From contig CANTFL010000865.1 in assembly GCA_947650285.1 (NCBI GenBank), forward strand, positions 19,941 to 83,940: a DNA stretch of 64,000 bases, in the 5' to 3' direction. Shown here piece after piece: positions 36,481 to 49,699 of this stretch. The number at the start of each line of letters is the position of its first letter. Position 1 is the first letter of the stretch. The stretch comes from Hyaloperonospora brassicae (Eukaryota; Oomycota; Peronosporomycetes; Peronosporales; Peronosporaceae). The position numbers and the translations under genes were made by a program. Under the pieces are notes generated by a model, which worked only from the letters and a program-made list of their open reading frames with translations, was not told the DNA's origin and made no database searches.

Positions 36481-39404
36481 AATCCCATCATGTTTACATA
36501 CGTTGAAGTTCATATATTTTTATAGATATGGTGCATGTGCGCGTTCTTCTGCCTAATAGACACCAATAAAATGTAATACAATTTGATGTTTGATTGGTGC
36601 TAACAATGAAAACAGAAAATAATGTTTCTATATATTATTGCGACCAATATGTTGGGAGATGCTAGATTACTATATTACTAAGTCCGATTATACATTCTTC
36701 TTCGCAGTGTTTCTAATTTGTAGCTTATAAATCTATTGCATGTGTATAATTTTGAACACATTCAAAAGACCGTGTAAATCCTTTACTCAAAATATTGTTG
36801 AGGGGGTAGGGCTGTGGTAATATGAAATTGATTTCAGATTTCGAATCCTTTCTTTGAATAAAACTGAGAAAGACCAAAAATTAAATATGCGGGGTGCGAG
36901 CAGATCTCTTCGGCGTTACAAACAGCAAACTCTAAAGCCTCAGAATTGTCAATTCTATAATATCGTGCATCAATCAACTCAAAAAACTCGACACAAGTTA
37001 CATATAATTTACCTCAATATATTATTTATAACCACAGACACAGACATGATGTTATCATGTGTATAGTATGTTGACAAGCAAAAAACAATTTATGGTTGTG
37101 TTTGATAATGTCTTACTAGACCTAAACATAAAGATTGGATTCTATCCAAAAAATTATTTATACATATATTTCATTCGCAGGTATTCCTATGATTCTCTCA
37201 CGTTTATTAAGATGTTTGGTATTACTAGCTATTTATTTAATAAATGATGCTATATACTAGATAGAGTATGAATGACATGAATTCGCCACCGATCTAAACA
37301 CCGGTTGCCATCATAAGTCTTAGTACTGAACTCAGGTTGTCGTCATTTCTGCACTTCGTTCTTAGTAGTTTGCTTGCTCTGAATAAACTTCACTTTCAGA
37401 TAGAATCTTTCCTATCTAGGTTGTTTATTTTTCTACTGGTTGTGCGGGTTTGTTTGCTCCACTGATGTATAAACGTGCATTCTTGCCCGCCCTTCTGCAG
37501 TCACCATTTTATAATGCAACGACGAATTTATCGCCGAGGCTAGCAAGCCAAATATGAACAAAATACTAGCCTAGACGATGCAGATGTGTCATAAATAAGC
37601 AAAATTGTACGATCTCTGCGCTCATAAAGATACCTTATAGAATTGCGACAGCTACAGCACTAGAAATGGAGACCAGTAAAGGTAAATAGGTCTACATATG
37701 ATTTTGACACAAAACATAGATGCGTGTGTAGAATAGCTAAGTCATATGCAAATTATGAAATTAAAAAAACAATGATGATAGAAATATTAACTTTCCTACC
37801 AATTTTGTGATCGAATGAATAAGACCACTTTATACAATATAAGTATGTACACAGACATCTGAAAAGAATGCCTACTTGATTGAATTCCCTAGCGACTGAC
37901 ATGATTGATATGACGAAATTGATTTTTGTATTTCAAGGCATCGTATACTTACATCGCTATCGCATACTATCGTGCGTGCGCCTTGTAAATGTGCAATTGT
38001 TTCGCTTATGGCAGCATTATAGCTGGTCCTTACTTCTAAGTATAAAAAACTAAACTTCCTGATGCGTTCGATGAACTTTATTGGCTAGCTTCCTACCTGC
38101 ATTATGTCCTTGGGTATATTGATCATATTTTGTGACATATCAGCACGCCTATAATCAGAGCTCGATTGAACAAAATTAGTTGATCGCAATAAATTTGTTT
38201 TTATGTGGCTCAATCCCTCTTTTACAATGCCGCATTCGCACTGTAAAGAGCAATTTTGATGGTTTTTTCAATTGTTGAATTCGTGCATCCAATAATGTCT
38301 AATAATTGTCACGTTTGATATAATATATGGAACAATTATGCAATTATTATCGGTGACAGAATAAATTGCAATGCTTTTACATTATGATAATATAATTTCC
38401 TTAAAGAAAATAGCTTACTTTAACGCATATAGCAGAACAGTATATCGTGGCTATGTTCAGAAGATGCTTTGATCGATATATTAACCTAAAAAACATTTCA
38501 TAATTATATATATATTCTGTATTATATCTCGGCCGCATTTATCCTTTTTGTATCTGTTGATTAAAAAAGATGTCAGTTTGGGTAATGCATCTTGTTTGAA
38601 ATGGTCGCGAGCCAGACATGTTTGTATTCATTAAATACTCACATTTGCGCCCAGACTTAAGAAGTTACGAAGAGGTTTTCGACCCGTGTACATCGTTATG
38701 GTTTGTATGCCCATCAAACAGGCTAGCCTAAGTTGGCCTTTAAGGCCCAAAACATATATAAGTTTTTATGCGATACGTATTGCGGACGTGATGGCCATTG
38801 TGTTATATCTTTTTCGAAAGGTATTGTAATTATGTTCTATATACGAGATTGACAGTCGAAGTTTATTTAATATCGCATTATTTGTTCTTTGGCCGCTTAT
38901 TTTGTTCTTTAATAGAAATGTCACATTTTATCCTACCTACTGGAACTTAAGTAGACTAGTACAAACAGATAGATTGAACTAGATCAGGGTTTAACCGATC
39001 CATACGTCAAATGAGGCTTTCCAATACATTATAACTTTGCTGCGTCCAACAGCGAATAAATTGGACTTCATTTGTCGATACCACAGCCTAGATAAATAAC
39101 TAAGGGGTTTACTTGATACAAAGCGCGGTGATGCTCGAAGGCTTCGGAGGACCAAAATTCCTTTTCGGAGCGAGCTATGCGACGCGTGGCCATTGGAAAT
39201 GTGATTTGTAAAATCACTTACTAAAAGGTAGCTCATATATAAATATATATACCCATCATTAAAATTGTTAGGTTAGATAATATTACTCTATGCAAGATTG
39301 CTCATCGTACATGTGTCAAAACTTTGTCGACTGTACGTTAGTAATCAATGGTGCCATACCCGGTAAACTTTGTGAAAGAGCCTTTATATTTAGAGAATTA
39401 TATT
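36481..39404. other. AT-rich stretch, no recognisable gene
   Basis: This is among the most AT-rich parts of the window. Frames at 36854-37066 and 37059-37247 (+) and 38991-39236 (-) have no motif. Composition changes back near 39400, where a TIR element starts. Confidence 0.35.
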
Positions 39405-40926
39405 GGCCACAACTAGGGGACCACTCCACTTTTGCTAGGGGTCCACCCCATTTTTGCTACGGGCATACCCTCCCTCCTAAAATGATAATCAGGACTTCAC
39501 ATTATATGTGTAAATACGTAACTTGTCACAGAATTTGGCTGTAATTCCACAAATACTGCACGCGGTACGTGTCTGTCCGTGCTTCGAGGAAGCTTAGGAA
39601 AAGCTCACTCGAGCTGCAACGCACCACCCGACGGACTTGAATATCCGTAAAGCCATGACGATGCTGTAGGAAAAAGTGGTAGAGCAGGAGAAGGAGGATA
39701 AAATACGCTGGGATGGACGTCTGCTGGGTAAGACCGAGGCGTCCGAGAGAAAAGCTGTTTTCAAGCAGCGTCCGCTGCAGCTGAAAAAAGTGTCCGAGTT
39801 CAGTCACGCGCTGTGGATGGTTGCTGTTGTGCTCATTGGCATCGCGTTGGCTCTCGGTCAACTTGATTTTGTGGAGTAGCGGAGGTGCTGAAGATGCTGC
39901 GGAGGTGCTGAAGATGATGCAGAGGCGCAATGGTCATTCGACATCATTCAAAAAGATGAAATTCATGCGAAACAAGGTGAATGATTTAGCTTACCTTATG
40001 AGATAAATTCGGCGGACACATGCCAAGTCCCTGCATTTTTAATACGTCTTCCTGTACTTCTCTTGGCGTCACGCGAATCCGTCTTTTATATGCAAAACCC
40101 CATCTTTTGTGCCTCGATAGTCGATTCTTGCGAGCGACAGCATTGCGTTGCGAGTTGACCGTCGTCACAGGTTGCACATCATAGTAATGCATTGCGAAAT
40201 GTTTCTTGCTTGTCTCAACTTACGGTGAGCGACAGATGAACACTGAATCTTGGTGTGGCAAGCGGAAAAGAGACTCGAAAGCGTCTCAAATTTCAGCAGC
40301 ATAGATTCAGGTATTCTTGTCTTGTAGCTACCCATCGAAGCGCTGTGTCTTCCTCTTTTGTAAACGCGCTAAGCCGTAATGTCGGCGACTCGTGCAAGTC
40401 ATGCCACAATTTTTACGCAGTAACCGAACGGTCAAATGGAATTTTTCTGGACTTGCTTGCCTCCTGCCACGCGCGAAGTTTGTTCTACGCTTGCAGAAGT
40501 ATTTCTACGTTATCGGCGTGTGTCATGTAGAGATCTTCAGCAAAGTACGCAATGACTTTACGCTCTCGACTCGTGTAAATCGTTGGGGGCCCGGCTACAA
40601 ACGACTTGTGACTGTGAGCACGTAAAAACTCGGATGTCGTTGCCACTGCCGATGGTCAGATTTTGGCACTGTACTATTGGAATGTATACCTTCTTCGAGA
40701 CAGCAGAATCCCTGCAGGCGTTGCCGTTCGTATACCGCCCTGGCCAAGATATTTTGATGAAAACTCGCGCACGAGTGCATTTACCGTTTTAGATAGGGAC
40801 ATATCGGGCAGTGGTAAGTGACTAAGTGTTTTACTTATTCTGCACCATAAAATACAAGTCCCTTGTATCATGTTAGGTGGTCGAGTGTGCCCAAGGCAAA
40901 AGTGGGGTGTGCCCCTCGTCCTGGCC
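39405..40926. mobile_element. DNA transposon remnant with about 45-bp TIRs
   Basis: The left end (39405-39450) and the complement of the right end (40882-40926) align closely. Both open with GGCC, then AGGGG, then a C-rich word leading to CCACTTTTGC, then GGG...CCAC or GGG...ACAC. I count about three-quarters identity over roughly 42 positions. TTATA-like words lie just outside both ends but not in exact register, so the target duplication is uncertain. The interior is GC-richer than the flanks and contains several frames on both strands. I cannot assign a transposase class from them. Confidence 0.5.
39676..40640. other. decayed cargo or transposase of the TIR element, strand unresolved
   Basis: Plus-strand candidates are 39676-39879 (charged, KVVEQEKEDKIRWDGRLL type, then a hydrophobic segment) and 40255-40530. 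The latter has paired cysteines (CKSCHNF, then ASCHARSLFYACRS), loosely like a zinc-binding finger. Minus-strand candidates are 39986-40192 (very basic, KNRLSRHKRWGFAYKRRI) and a stop-interrupted frame around 40260-40620 containing SAFTKEEDTALRWV. Both strands give protein-like stretches. Only a homology search could settle which is real. Confidence 0.25.
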
Positions 40927-43900
40927 CTTTATACTTTGTATAAATATTTTTACTTCCATGTTGCCTTAAAATTTAATGATGTTGCTAGATGTATCCAACT
41001 GCCTAATGGCATTGTTCCGGATACGTTTCACAGATAAATAGGGCCTGACAGTTTATTAATAATCTTTTTGACATCATTTAGCGCTTTCTTTTCAATTAAG
41101 ACCATTAATGGTTTTCGTTTTTTTCATAGAAACAATGACATAGATATTTGAAATCTTGTTTATTGTTTTGGGTCTATTGTGATTGAACTTTGATCTGTCT
41201 TTTACATGCCATTGTAAACATCTGACTCAACAACTAGGACATGTATTTATATATCGTAAGCGTATGCTCCTTCATTTGAATCTTTCATATGCCCTTATAC
41301 TCTAGAAAACGCTCAGTTGTGGTGCAATACATCACATTTAGTAATCTAATATTATGGTCGCGAATATGCTATCTTTTATTTCAAAGATTCTCAATGACTG
41401 GGAATGAGATTTGTGCTTACAAGTATATATCAATATCTTCACACACATTACCTTGTCCAACAACCGTCGTGCTTCGCAGTAATGACAAGGAGCGAATTAT
41501 CCTTTCGTATATTTTAGCACCATATATCTATATAATTATTTCGAAGTGAAGTGCACTAAATCGCCTTCCAGTAGATGTTAATATTTGCGATTCTCAACCC
41601 AATTTGAGTACCTTGCTCAAAGTATAATTGATGTATTTGGCAATTTCTACCTTTAAAGGGGCAACATATGATCGCATCTAAAGGCTTCTACACATGTAGG
41701 CTGTTGTTAGTCGATCGTCTTAAAACCTTTAAGTCCCGGAGTTTGTCGATTCTAAAGTGATCTAGACCCCACAATTCATATACGTCATTTATTTTCCCAA
41801 TTATCAATCGTATATGAAACACATGCATCATACTCAAGATTTTACTCATAATGTCTATATATAATTAACTGGAAATCGAAGCTCTATATAACAGTACAAA
41901 TTACAAAGATTAGACGGATATTTCATCAATATGCTTGTCAATTGAAGAGGTAGATCAAGCTCTTTGTCGGTTGCAAAGCTCGCTCTTAACACATGAAATC
42001 TTGAATCCATAATCCATACGCTTCTCTACGTAAATTAATTGACCACTAGTGTATTCCCGCTTACAAAAATCTAAATGTAGATAAATATGCAGCTTTTCAC
42101 CTAAGAAGAATATTATTTGTAAAAAATCAATACGCGACGACTTCATGTCGTCGCAATTAATATCTGCGAATGAGAAATTAACGGCTTCGAAGGAGAAGAA
42201 AGGAAGATGGATAGATTGATGAATCCATCTATGATGATGATTATCGAATGAGCCTACATAAAGATAAAAGGAGAGAGATGCTAATTCGCTGAGTAAAACG
42301 CATTTATATTATGTCATCGGCGCTTTGCATTTGATTTAAGTGACCCACCATTTTTATACGCAGAATCGACGATACGGTAGTATAATATACAATAAGTAAC
42401 AAAATATAAGTAGTGATAGCTCAAAGTAATGGATAGTCAGCTAAACTTTCGCTATTTACAGGGTATTAAATTAACCGCCAGCAATCCACAGAATTATGCC
42501 TGTATTGGCTTATGCATGCTCAAGTGTGATATATAGATCAAGATTTACTGTCAAAATGACTATTTGATTTACCTGTACATCTCATTAGCGCTCTATCTTT
42601 CTGACATAATTTGTTCTATAGCTACGCATAGCGTGAGGCCGCTCCATCGTACTCTAAAATAATAGCCTTTTCCAAACCGAGGTAGGCGCATTTCTCGCTC
42701 GTGCTCAGTGGCCTTATTTATATTTGATCAACGCACATTTCTACTTCATTGTATTCCAGCACGTATTTTGGCCATTATAAAATGTCCACTGGAGCCGTTG
42801 ACAAATTATCTCGGCATTTTGACTCGTAACAAATATTCTGAACTGGTCTGTCGCGGCGTCCGAAGAACAGACGTGTTACCTCGTCTCAAAAAGCTATTAT
42901 ATGCCCTTGTTGGTCATATGGGAGGTTTGTTCTGTATTTTTAGTAATGAACTTGCTCATCTAATTATAAGATTTGCCTGATAACCTACATGGCATCTTTT
43001 TATTTTTTGTTCTGATAGCTAGTATTGACGCATTTCTAACTGGCTACACCTCCCTACACTACGTACCAGGTTCTTTTTTTCTATTATGTATCACGATTAA
43101 TAAAATAAATTGATTAGCTTGGTATAAGATGCCATATGAATTATTCACTAGTCACTTCAAAGCGTAAAATGATTTTTTTCTCTTCATTATTTCAAATCGC
43201 AGACATCTAAAGAAGACATATTCGTAATTCCTCAATACTAGATTTACGTTTGTTCGATTTATCATCATTAGTTCGTGAATTCTCTGACATTCAGATTGCC
43301 AAAATAGATTTGATCCTTGATTAATCGATTGACATTTGTTCGGCCAGCTATACTGGATCAATTTGATGGTATATTATACCAGATAATGATACTGATACCA
43401 GAACGATAATACTCGCGACGCCTTACAGCGCAATATTGCTTATCAATTGTTAAAAAACGGTGTCATGATAGACCATTCTTGTAGTGCTACTTTTGAGATG
43501 CCAGGTATTGTAGTTGTAATGGGATAGATGTCTATAATTATATATAAAAGAGTTCTAGCTCAGTAGTTGTGAAGGATAGAGTACGGCTTAGTATATCATA
43601 AATAAATCACTATAGCGCCCACCATCGGGGTGCCGAAACACTTCTATTGCACATGGTAGAATATGAGTTTCTTGTCATGCTTTATCTGTTGCAAACAAAC
43701 GCGTAATCAGCTTCATCACGGATATAGTAGCCGTCGAAATCAATACATTGTAATGATTTCATGCTTGTTTAACGCTCATTGTCCCTCATTTGGCGAGAAT
43801 CATTTAAGAAAAGCATCAACACTTGTTCACATTACACAAGCCTGTTGTAATCATCATTGAGCATACACATCTAAACGCAATAGCAGTGCGTATGTTTTTT

Positions 43901-46757
43901 AGTTGTATGCATCACATCGTACTTCATATTACACAAGCTATTGTGTAAATGTGCGCTTCATCGTAGTCATTGTCAGTACGTGGCGGTAAATCACAATTGT
44001 ATGCAACTCTTAAGTTTTTTTAATATGGTGACAACACCCAAGGCATATATGTAGCTACACAACCAGGATTGTTAGCGCGCAGATGACTGTGCAGACGTAT
44101 TTGTAACCTCCACAGCGTCTCCTTGCATCAATTTGACATGAACGTTGCGGCTAAAAGGAATAAAGTGGTCAAACTAAATACATTTTTCTATTCTTTTTAT
44201 TTGGACGGGGTCTACAATTGTTGATAGTAGATAAAAATATTACCGTGGGTTATAAGAAGGCGAAGTTATGTACATAGTAAACATATTTCAAATTTTTGGT
44301 ATCACTTTACGAAACTGCGAAGTAGATATATACATATCTGCATATTCTATCCGCGATGAAATTTTGTGCATCGGTTATTGTATTCAATTTTCTATGAAGG
44401 ATTGGATGAGATTAGATGTGCTACCATCCGATATAACAAACAATTCGACGTTATTTTACGCAAGGGAGGATAATAATGGTGTCAAAACGTTCTTACCGTA
44501 TAATACGAAAGAAGAAGATCATTCGGCAAACTCGTCGTAGCATTTTCGATCGTGGTATGTGTGCTCTTTTCCATCCCGACAGGTGATTCACTTAAGGCAA
44601 CGTCTATATCATCACAAGCATTTGCTAGCCTAAATTTTGCACTTTTATGCAAACGCCATCAGTTTCTGAGCATCACTATATCATATTAAATTGGGTATAT
44701 TATCTTTTACAGACAGTTAAATGTGATAACTATGTCGTTCCTGATGATTTAAAGTTTTAGTGTACATCAAAACGTAACTAAACAGACAAATACGGCATAA
44801 AATAGAAACCTGTATCGAATTTAATGTACATGAATTAACATTTTTTCGAAATGAAAAAGCACAAGACACTTGAAAATGTAGGACAACTAATGGACCGTAT
44901 CATCAATTTTGAGATAGGGAACAAGCCATGAGTTCCAAATGAGACTAATATCACGTACTTACATATGTTTATGTAGATGCTAATGTGTCATCGCTTTTCC
45001 CATTTAAATTATAATATCCATCTTTCATAATTTTCTGTCGTCGTCATATTGCCGACGAACAAATCGGTATTTCGACCTTTAACAATAATTTTAATCATTA
45101 TGTATCGAGAACGTAACAGAATCTGTAGCGGAAAAATAAAATATGGAGATGGTGTATATAGTTAAAAAAAATACAAATGGAAGCTATCTTAAGCAACACA
45201 TGTAATCTTTTTCGTTACAATCTGTCGAGGCGGCTATGAAGGGGTCTGCTTTGAATTGGATAGCACGGGTAAATTTTCGTCATATGTATTAAATCATTGA
45301 GTATCTTTATTTTAGTTGCAATCTTATTGTTCAGGTGCTACATAAGATTACCCTGCTTCGACGACGCCCATATCGATTCATCAATATCCGCGTATTAGCG
45401 ATATCTATGATGAAACCGCCACCATCTCCTCTATATGTGAATACTAAGCTTTTTACCACTCTTTCGTCGTTATATCACGCGCCAATTCGATCTTCTACTC
45501 CCGTGTGCCCGTATACTTCAACTTTGCCTTATTCTTAAGAAATTGTTGCGCCTTTATTGTATATTTGTATTGCTAAATGATGACTCTTTGATTCCCCGAA
45601 ATTGCACCGCCAATTCACACCCCGTGTTGTTTACTTCCAGATTTACCGCCGCCACGTAATCCGTTTGAGTCGTCAGTATAGTCCTTTATCAGGGTACCTT
45701 TTCTGCCATCGTACTATCGTGCATACAATAGCTGCTTTATCAGACTTGCGTAAAGTTCTGCCAGAAGCGTGTAGTACTTCAAATAGTTATAAAGGTCAAC
45801 CACGCGTTGCCTATACCTCCTCCCATTTGCAGTATCACACCATCTTTCTACCAGATACAACTATGCTTTGTGTGCTACTTAATACGCCGTAGGGTTGCAC
45901 TTTACCGTGGCTTTAGGATCGGCATACTCCAAATCATGTGGTCTGCAGGCAGCGATTGTTTTATGTCGTAAAATAATTATTTGAGAGCTCTAATTTCCTG
46001 ATCTCAATAAAAATAATGTTTTTGATCGTGGGCAGAGCCATTTATGCTTTGCTATGCAGCTTCATCGACATGTTACCAGCAATAGGCGTTCGTACCGCCT
46101 CGACTACTTCGATGTTGGTCTTGAAAGGACATATGTGATCATTTGCTATTAATATACTCAAACTAGCTCCAGCCTTTGTATTCTATGATCATCCTGATAA
46201 TATCCGACACGGTTTATAAGGATATGATTAAAGAAATTGTTAGTGCGCCGCCGAATGTGGCAACCGATTTGTGATGCGTCGCGGTCGACCGAATTTCATC
46301 CATTTATGTTCCGGAGATCACTGTACTGTCTACTTGATTTTGAGTGTTATACATATGCATCGGTGACAAAGTGCTTGTAATCTGCTTCCATCAGCGTGTA
46401 ATGCATATCCTATTTCAATACTTCTCTTCTTGGTTCGTACCACATCGAATATTCACCATACTCAACTAAACTTCTACCGCGTCTATCGTGCTAGCCTTGC
46501 ACAATTCATCAGCACTCAATATCATGAATTATGAAGCCGTAGGTACAGCTTTATTGTTTCTATTTTAAATTTCTCGTATGCATTCAAACTTCGTATTATT
46601 GCCTGTATTCCTAATAACATGATGGAGGGATGAGCGCCTCGGACTAGGTATGTCAATTTATATATACATCTTCCTAATCAAAAGTATGACCGACCTCCAA
46701 AAGAAGACCATTAAGACTCCGCTAATCCAGGTTTGCGTTGAACGTAAGCTTTACATC
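40927..46757. other. AT-rich stretch, no recognisable gene
   Basis: Nearly 6 kb contain only short frames (for example 41289-41549, 42708-42980, 44268-44540, 45335-45538 and 45602-45892 on +; 41955-42146 and 43152-43361 on -). The two frames at 45.3-45.9 kb lie in GC-richer DNA and may be parts of one decayed gene (proline-, tyrosine- and arginine-rich), but no family is recognisable. Confidence 0.35.
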
Positions 46758-47290
46758 TGTGGTGGAGTGGCGATCGCTCGTTTAAGGAGTCGGATTCAGC
46801 TTTTCACTGGTTCCCGGACGACCGATTAACAGAGGGGAGTCCGATTTCGTTCTGTAAACTTTATTCACCTTGTGTAACCGTCGGTAGGGCGTGGTGCACT
46901 CTTCCAGGTGGAATCAAGTCGATGTCGAACTTGACCGTGTTCGGTATTAAGACTATCGCGTGGAAACCTTCACACGAATGCGAGTGTACTTTTAAGTTGG
47001 CCGATATGAGTCATCTTGATTTCTGTGAGGTCGTCTTGTCCAAAGAAGATGCTGGATCTGCTTGATATTACGACCACTTGAGATGTATAGCTATCATGCA
47101 CCCGTTTCCTTTACTCGTTTGCTGCGCCTGATTACATTACGAGCGTTGTTTAAGAGTCCTTGATATCTGGCCAAACATTTCAGCAATTTCACTTAATTTA
47201 ATTTTGTAACTTTTTCTGATGTAGTGTGGCCAGTAATTCAACACGACGGAGAAGTCGACACATGTACTTCGAATCAAATTAAACTCTTTT
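46758..47290 (+). repeat. LTR-like repeat, third family, copy 2
   Basis: It is co-linear with 48986-49570. Shared blocks are the start TGTGGTGGAGT, CGATCGCTC.TTTAAGGAGTC, CCGGACGACCGA, ACCTTGTGTA, CGATATGAGTCA, TTGTCCAAAG, CTGGCCAAACA, and AGTCGACACATGTACTT near the end. The hairpin word GTGGAAACCTTCACAC lies at 46960-46975. A size near 600 bp and location beside a second copy 2.2 kb away fit a pair of LTRs, but no polyprotein lies between them. Confidence 0.55.
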
Positions 47291-47534
47291 TTACTCTATA
47301 AATAATTTTATAGCTTTAGCATCTTAAGTAATCAATCGCCACATTATTAAAGTATTACTTTATGTCGAGAAACGCACGGTACTATTGCCTTGAGCATCTG
47401 GAGGCCCAAAATATACGTTCGTGCCCCGCCCGAAAATTTGCCGTGACTCTTGCCCAGAATTAATCCATGTCAAAGTTCTTGATTACGTCGCCGAGCGCAT
47501 AAATCCAATTGAGATTACATTGCTAGCCAGGAGA

Positions 47535-47790
47535 TACAGGGACTGATACGGCTAGGACGCGTGGCACCCATGAAACATCGTGAGGTCAAAATGCGCTCCT
47601 GCACGACATGTGACACGTCGGGCGAAGATAGAATCCAAGCGATCGAGAGGATTTGCTATCGGATACGAGTGTAATCCTCCAATGTTGAGATTCCAAAGTG
47701 AGTTCTTCCTTGGGGGATGTAGCCAAGTGTCTTGTTCAAAGGGAAGTAAATTGAAGTTTGTTTAATGTTAACCTATCAAATCTAAAAACT
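47535..47790 (+). repeat. second 3' end of the third LTR-like family
   Basis: The segment AGTAAATTGAAGTTTGTTTAATGTTAACCTATCAAA (47745-47780, given here only to locate it by its last part TTAACCTATCAAA) matches the end of the copy at 49.57 kb. The earlier word ACGTCGGGCG (47616) parallels ACGTCGGGTGG at 49501. A nested or truncated copy is likely. Confidence 0.35.
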
Positions 47791-47929
47791 AACACATCTC
47801 TAGGCGTTTCCGTTTCACAAACTTTGAGGCCACGTCTATCCTCTCCAGAAGAGCGTCTCCATGTAATTATGTAGCTTATACCAAGTGCGTTCTCTCCGAA
47901 ATGTTTGGCGTATTCCACAACCAGCTTGT

Positions 47930-48300
47930 ACGCAGCTGACTCTAGGATCTCGCGATCGCTAGGCGATCTCTTGATCTCTTGGTAATCTCGCGATCTTTTA
48001 GTGATCTCGCGATCTCTAGTTAATACGTGATTTCTGGTTGGGATCACGATCTCTGGTTGATCTCTATATCTTTAATGATATCTTGCTTAGATGACGAATT
48101 TTTCTTAGGGAAAACAACATATCCAGTCCTTGCCATTAACGATTTCGCGATCTTATAAGTTCGGGTACACGATCGTGATCCACCTGTTTCAGCTTGTATC
48201 CTCCAATCAGAGTATATATAGACCTTACTGACGCTATGTGATCTGTGGGCTCTTAAGGCCCACCTCAACGGTAATACTCGTGATCGCTTTGCCACGATTC
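47930..48300 (+). repeat. degenerate GATC-rich repeat tract
   Basis: It contains many variants of GATCTCGCGATC and related palindromic words, densest at 47945-48060. It follows an LTR-like end just as the 101-bp repeats follow the one at 49.57 kb, so the two tracts probably derive from the same internal part of one element family. Minus-strand frames here (47736-48047 and 48044-48295) are arginine- and serine-rich as a result of the repeat. Confidence 0.4.
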
Positions 48301-48985
48301 TGGCCTTATTTGCTCATGCAGTCACATTTTTGAGCACATGCACGTTACTTTCACGGTATTTTCACATGATGAATGCCACAAGAGATGTGATATAACTAGC
48401 ATTCTAGATCAGGCACAAGTGAGCTATTTCAAGCGCTATCATTAATCTGTAACTAATAGTAGAACTGAAGTTTACGCATCTAACGTCTATAAAAAGTCGA
48501 CATTCAAGCCTTATTTCTGCCAAACCCCGGGAAACATATTGTCGGCGATTCAGTTACAGCGCTATACTGCACAAAGTTTGTGGTGCTGACAATCTTGCTT
48601 GTATGTATATGATCAGCTTCTGTTTAAGCTTTTTTTTACTTTTGCGAATCGGTTATATGGCCTAATGTCACACTTTTTTATATACATCCACACTGATTTG
48701 CTGCCCTATTTGCACTGCTTTCTTTACGACGAGAAAAACGAATGTCGTCAAAGCCATATGGTTTTCTCTTCACGAAAAAAACCGATGTCGTATCTTAAAT
48801 TTATGGTACAGACTCTTTCTATCGTCATTTCCATTATAATACGAGAGCTACTTAAGGTATCCACTTGTATCCGTCAGGGGCTTCCATCATTTTTTTCACA
48901 GCCGTATAAAAAAATATTTTCGCTATATGAGGCGCGTGGCAAATAATGTATCGTAGCTTGAATAATGTGGTAATTACCAGGGTTT
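48301..48985. other. no recognisable gene
   Basis: A forward frame at 48599-48946 (115 codons) is rich in phenylalanine, tyrosine and leucine and could suggest membrane segments. It shows no family motif and I do not call it a gene. Confidence 0.3.
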
Positions 48986-49585
48986 TGTGGTGGAGTAATG
49001 ATCGCTCTTTTAAGGAGTCGATTTAACTATCCACTGGCGCCCGGACGACCGACTAAAGGAGGGGGCTTCCGATTCCGTGTTCTTGATAGCCTTCCTAACC
49101 TTGTGTACTCGTCGGTGGGGCGGGTTGCACTCTTTTAGGTGGACTCGTGTCAATGGAAAACATGACCGTGTTTGCGATGGGGTCGAGGTTCGATCACGGT
49201 GTGGAAATCTTCACACCACGATCGGCGTTGGTGTGATCACGTGAAATTCGTCACACGATCACTTGTATGCTTATGGGGTGCTCGATATGAGTCACCCTAA
49301 TCTGTAACAGATCGCCTTGTCCAAAGGTAGACCTTGATTCGCGAGCCTTCTCACCAATTGAGCCGTCTCGCTATCTTGGGTCCTCAACCACAAAGGGCTT
49401 CCTGAGTCCAGTCGCATTTGGGGTGTTGTTTGAGAGATCTTGATCCCTGGCCAAACAATCCAGGGATTCCACTTGATCAAAGAGTGTAAACCTTTGGTTG
49501 ACGTCGGGTGGCCTATGATCCACCCGGAGGATAAGTCGACACGTGTACTTTGAAGCAAATTGAACTCTGTTCAATATTAACCTAT
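48986..49585 (+). repeat. LTR-like repeat, third family, copy 3
   Basis: This is the best-preserved copy. It starts TGTGGTGGAGT and ends around TTAACCTATCAAA at 49575-49588. It contains two hairpin words in tandem: GGTGTGGAAATCTTCACACC (49198-49217), flanked by CGATC on both sides, and GTGTGATCACGTGAAATTC with its partner TCACACGATCAC (about 49230-49262). The minus-strand frames at 49292-49574 lie inside it and are not genes. Confidence 0.6.
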
Positions 49586-49699
49586 CAAACCCAGCAACCC
49601 TATCCCCATATAAATGTCTTGGTCATCGTTTGCCACATGTCGCTCTCTACAGACGGTAGCGATCTTGTACTTGCGTGGCCCACACCTGATCTGCTTGTC

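Noticed and set aside
39526..39930. Minus-strand frame of 134 codons with a leucine run
   Set aside because: It overlaps a plausible charged plus-strand frame, crosses the interior of a TIR element and has no motif. Strand remains unresolved, so it is not called as a gene.
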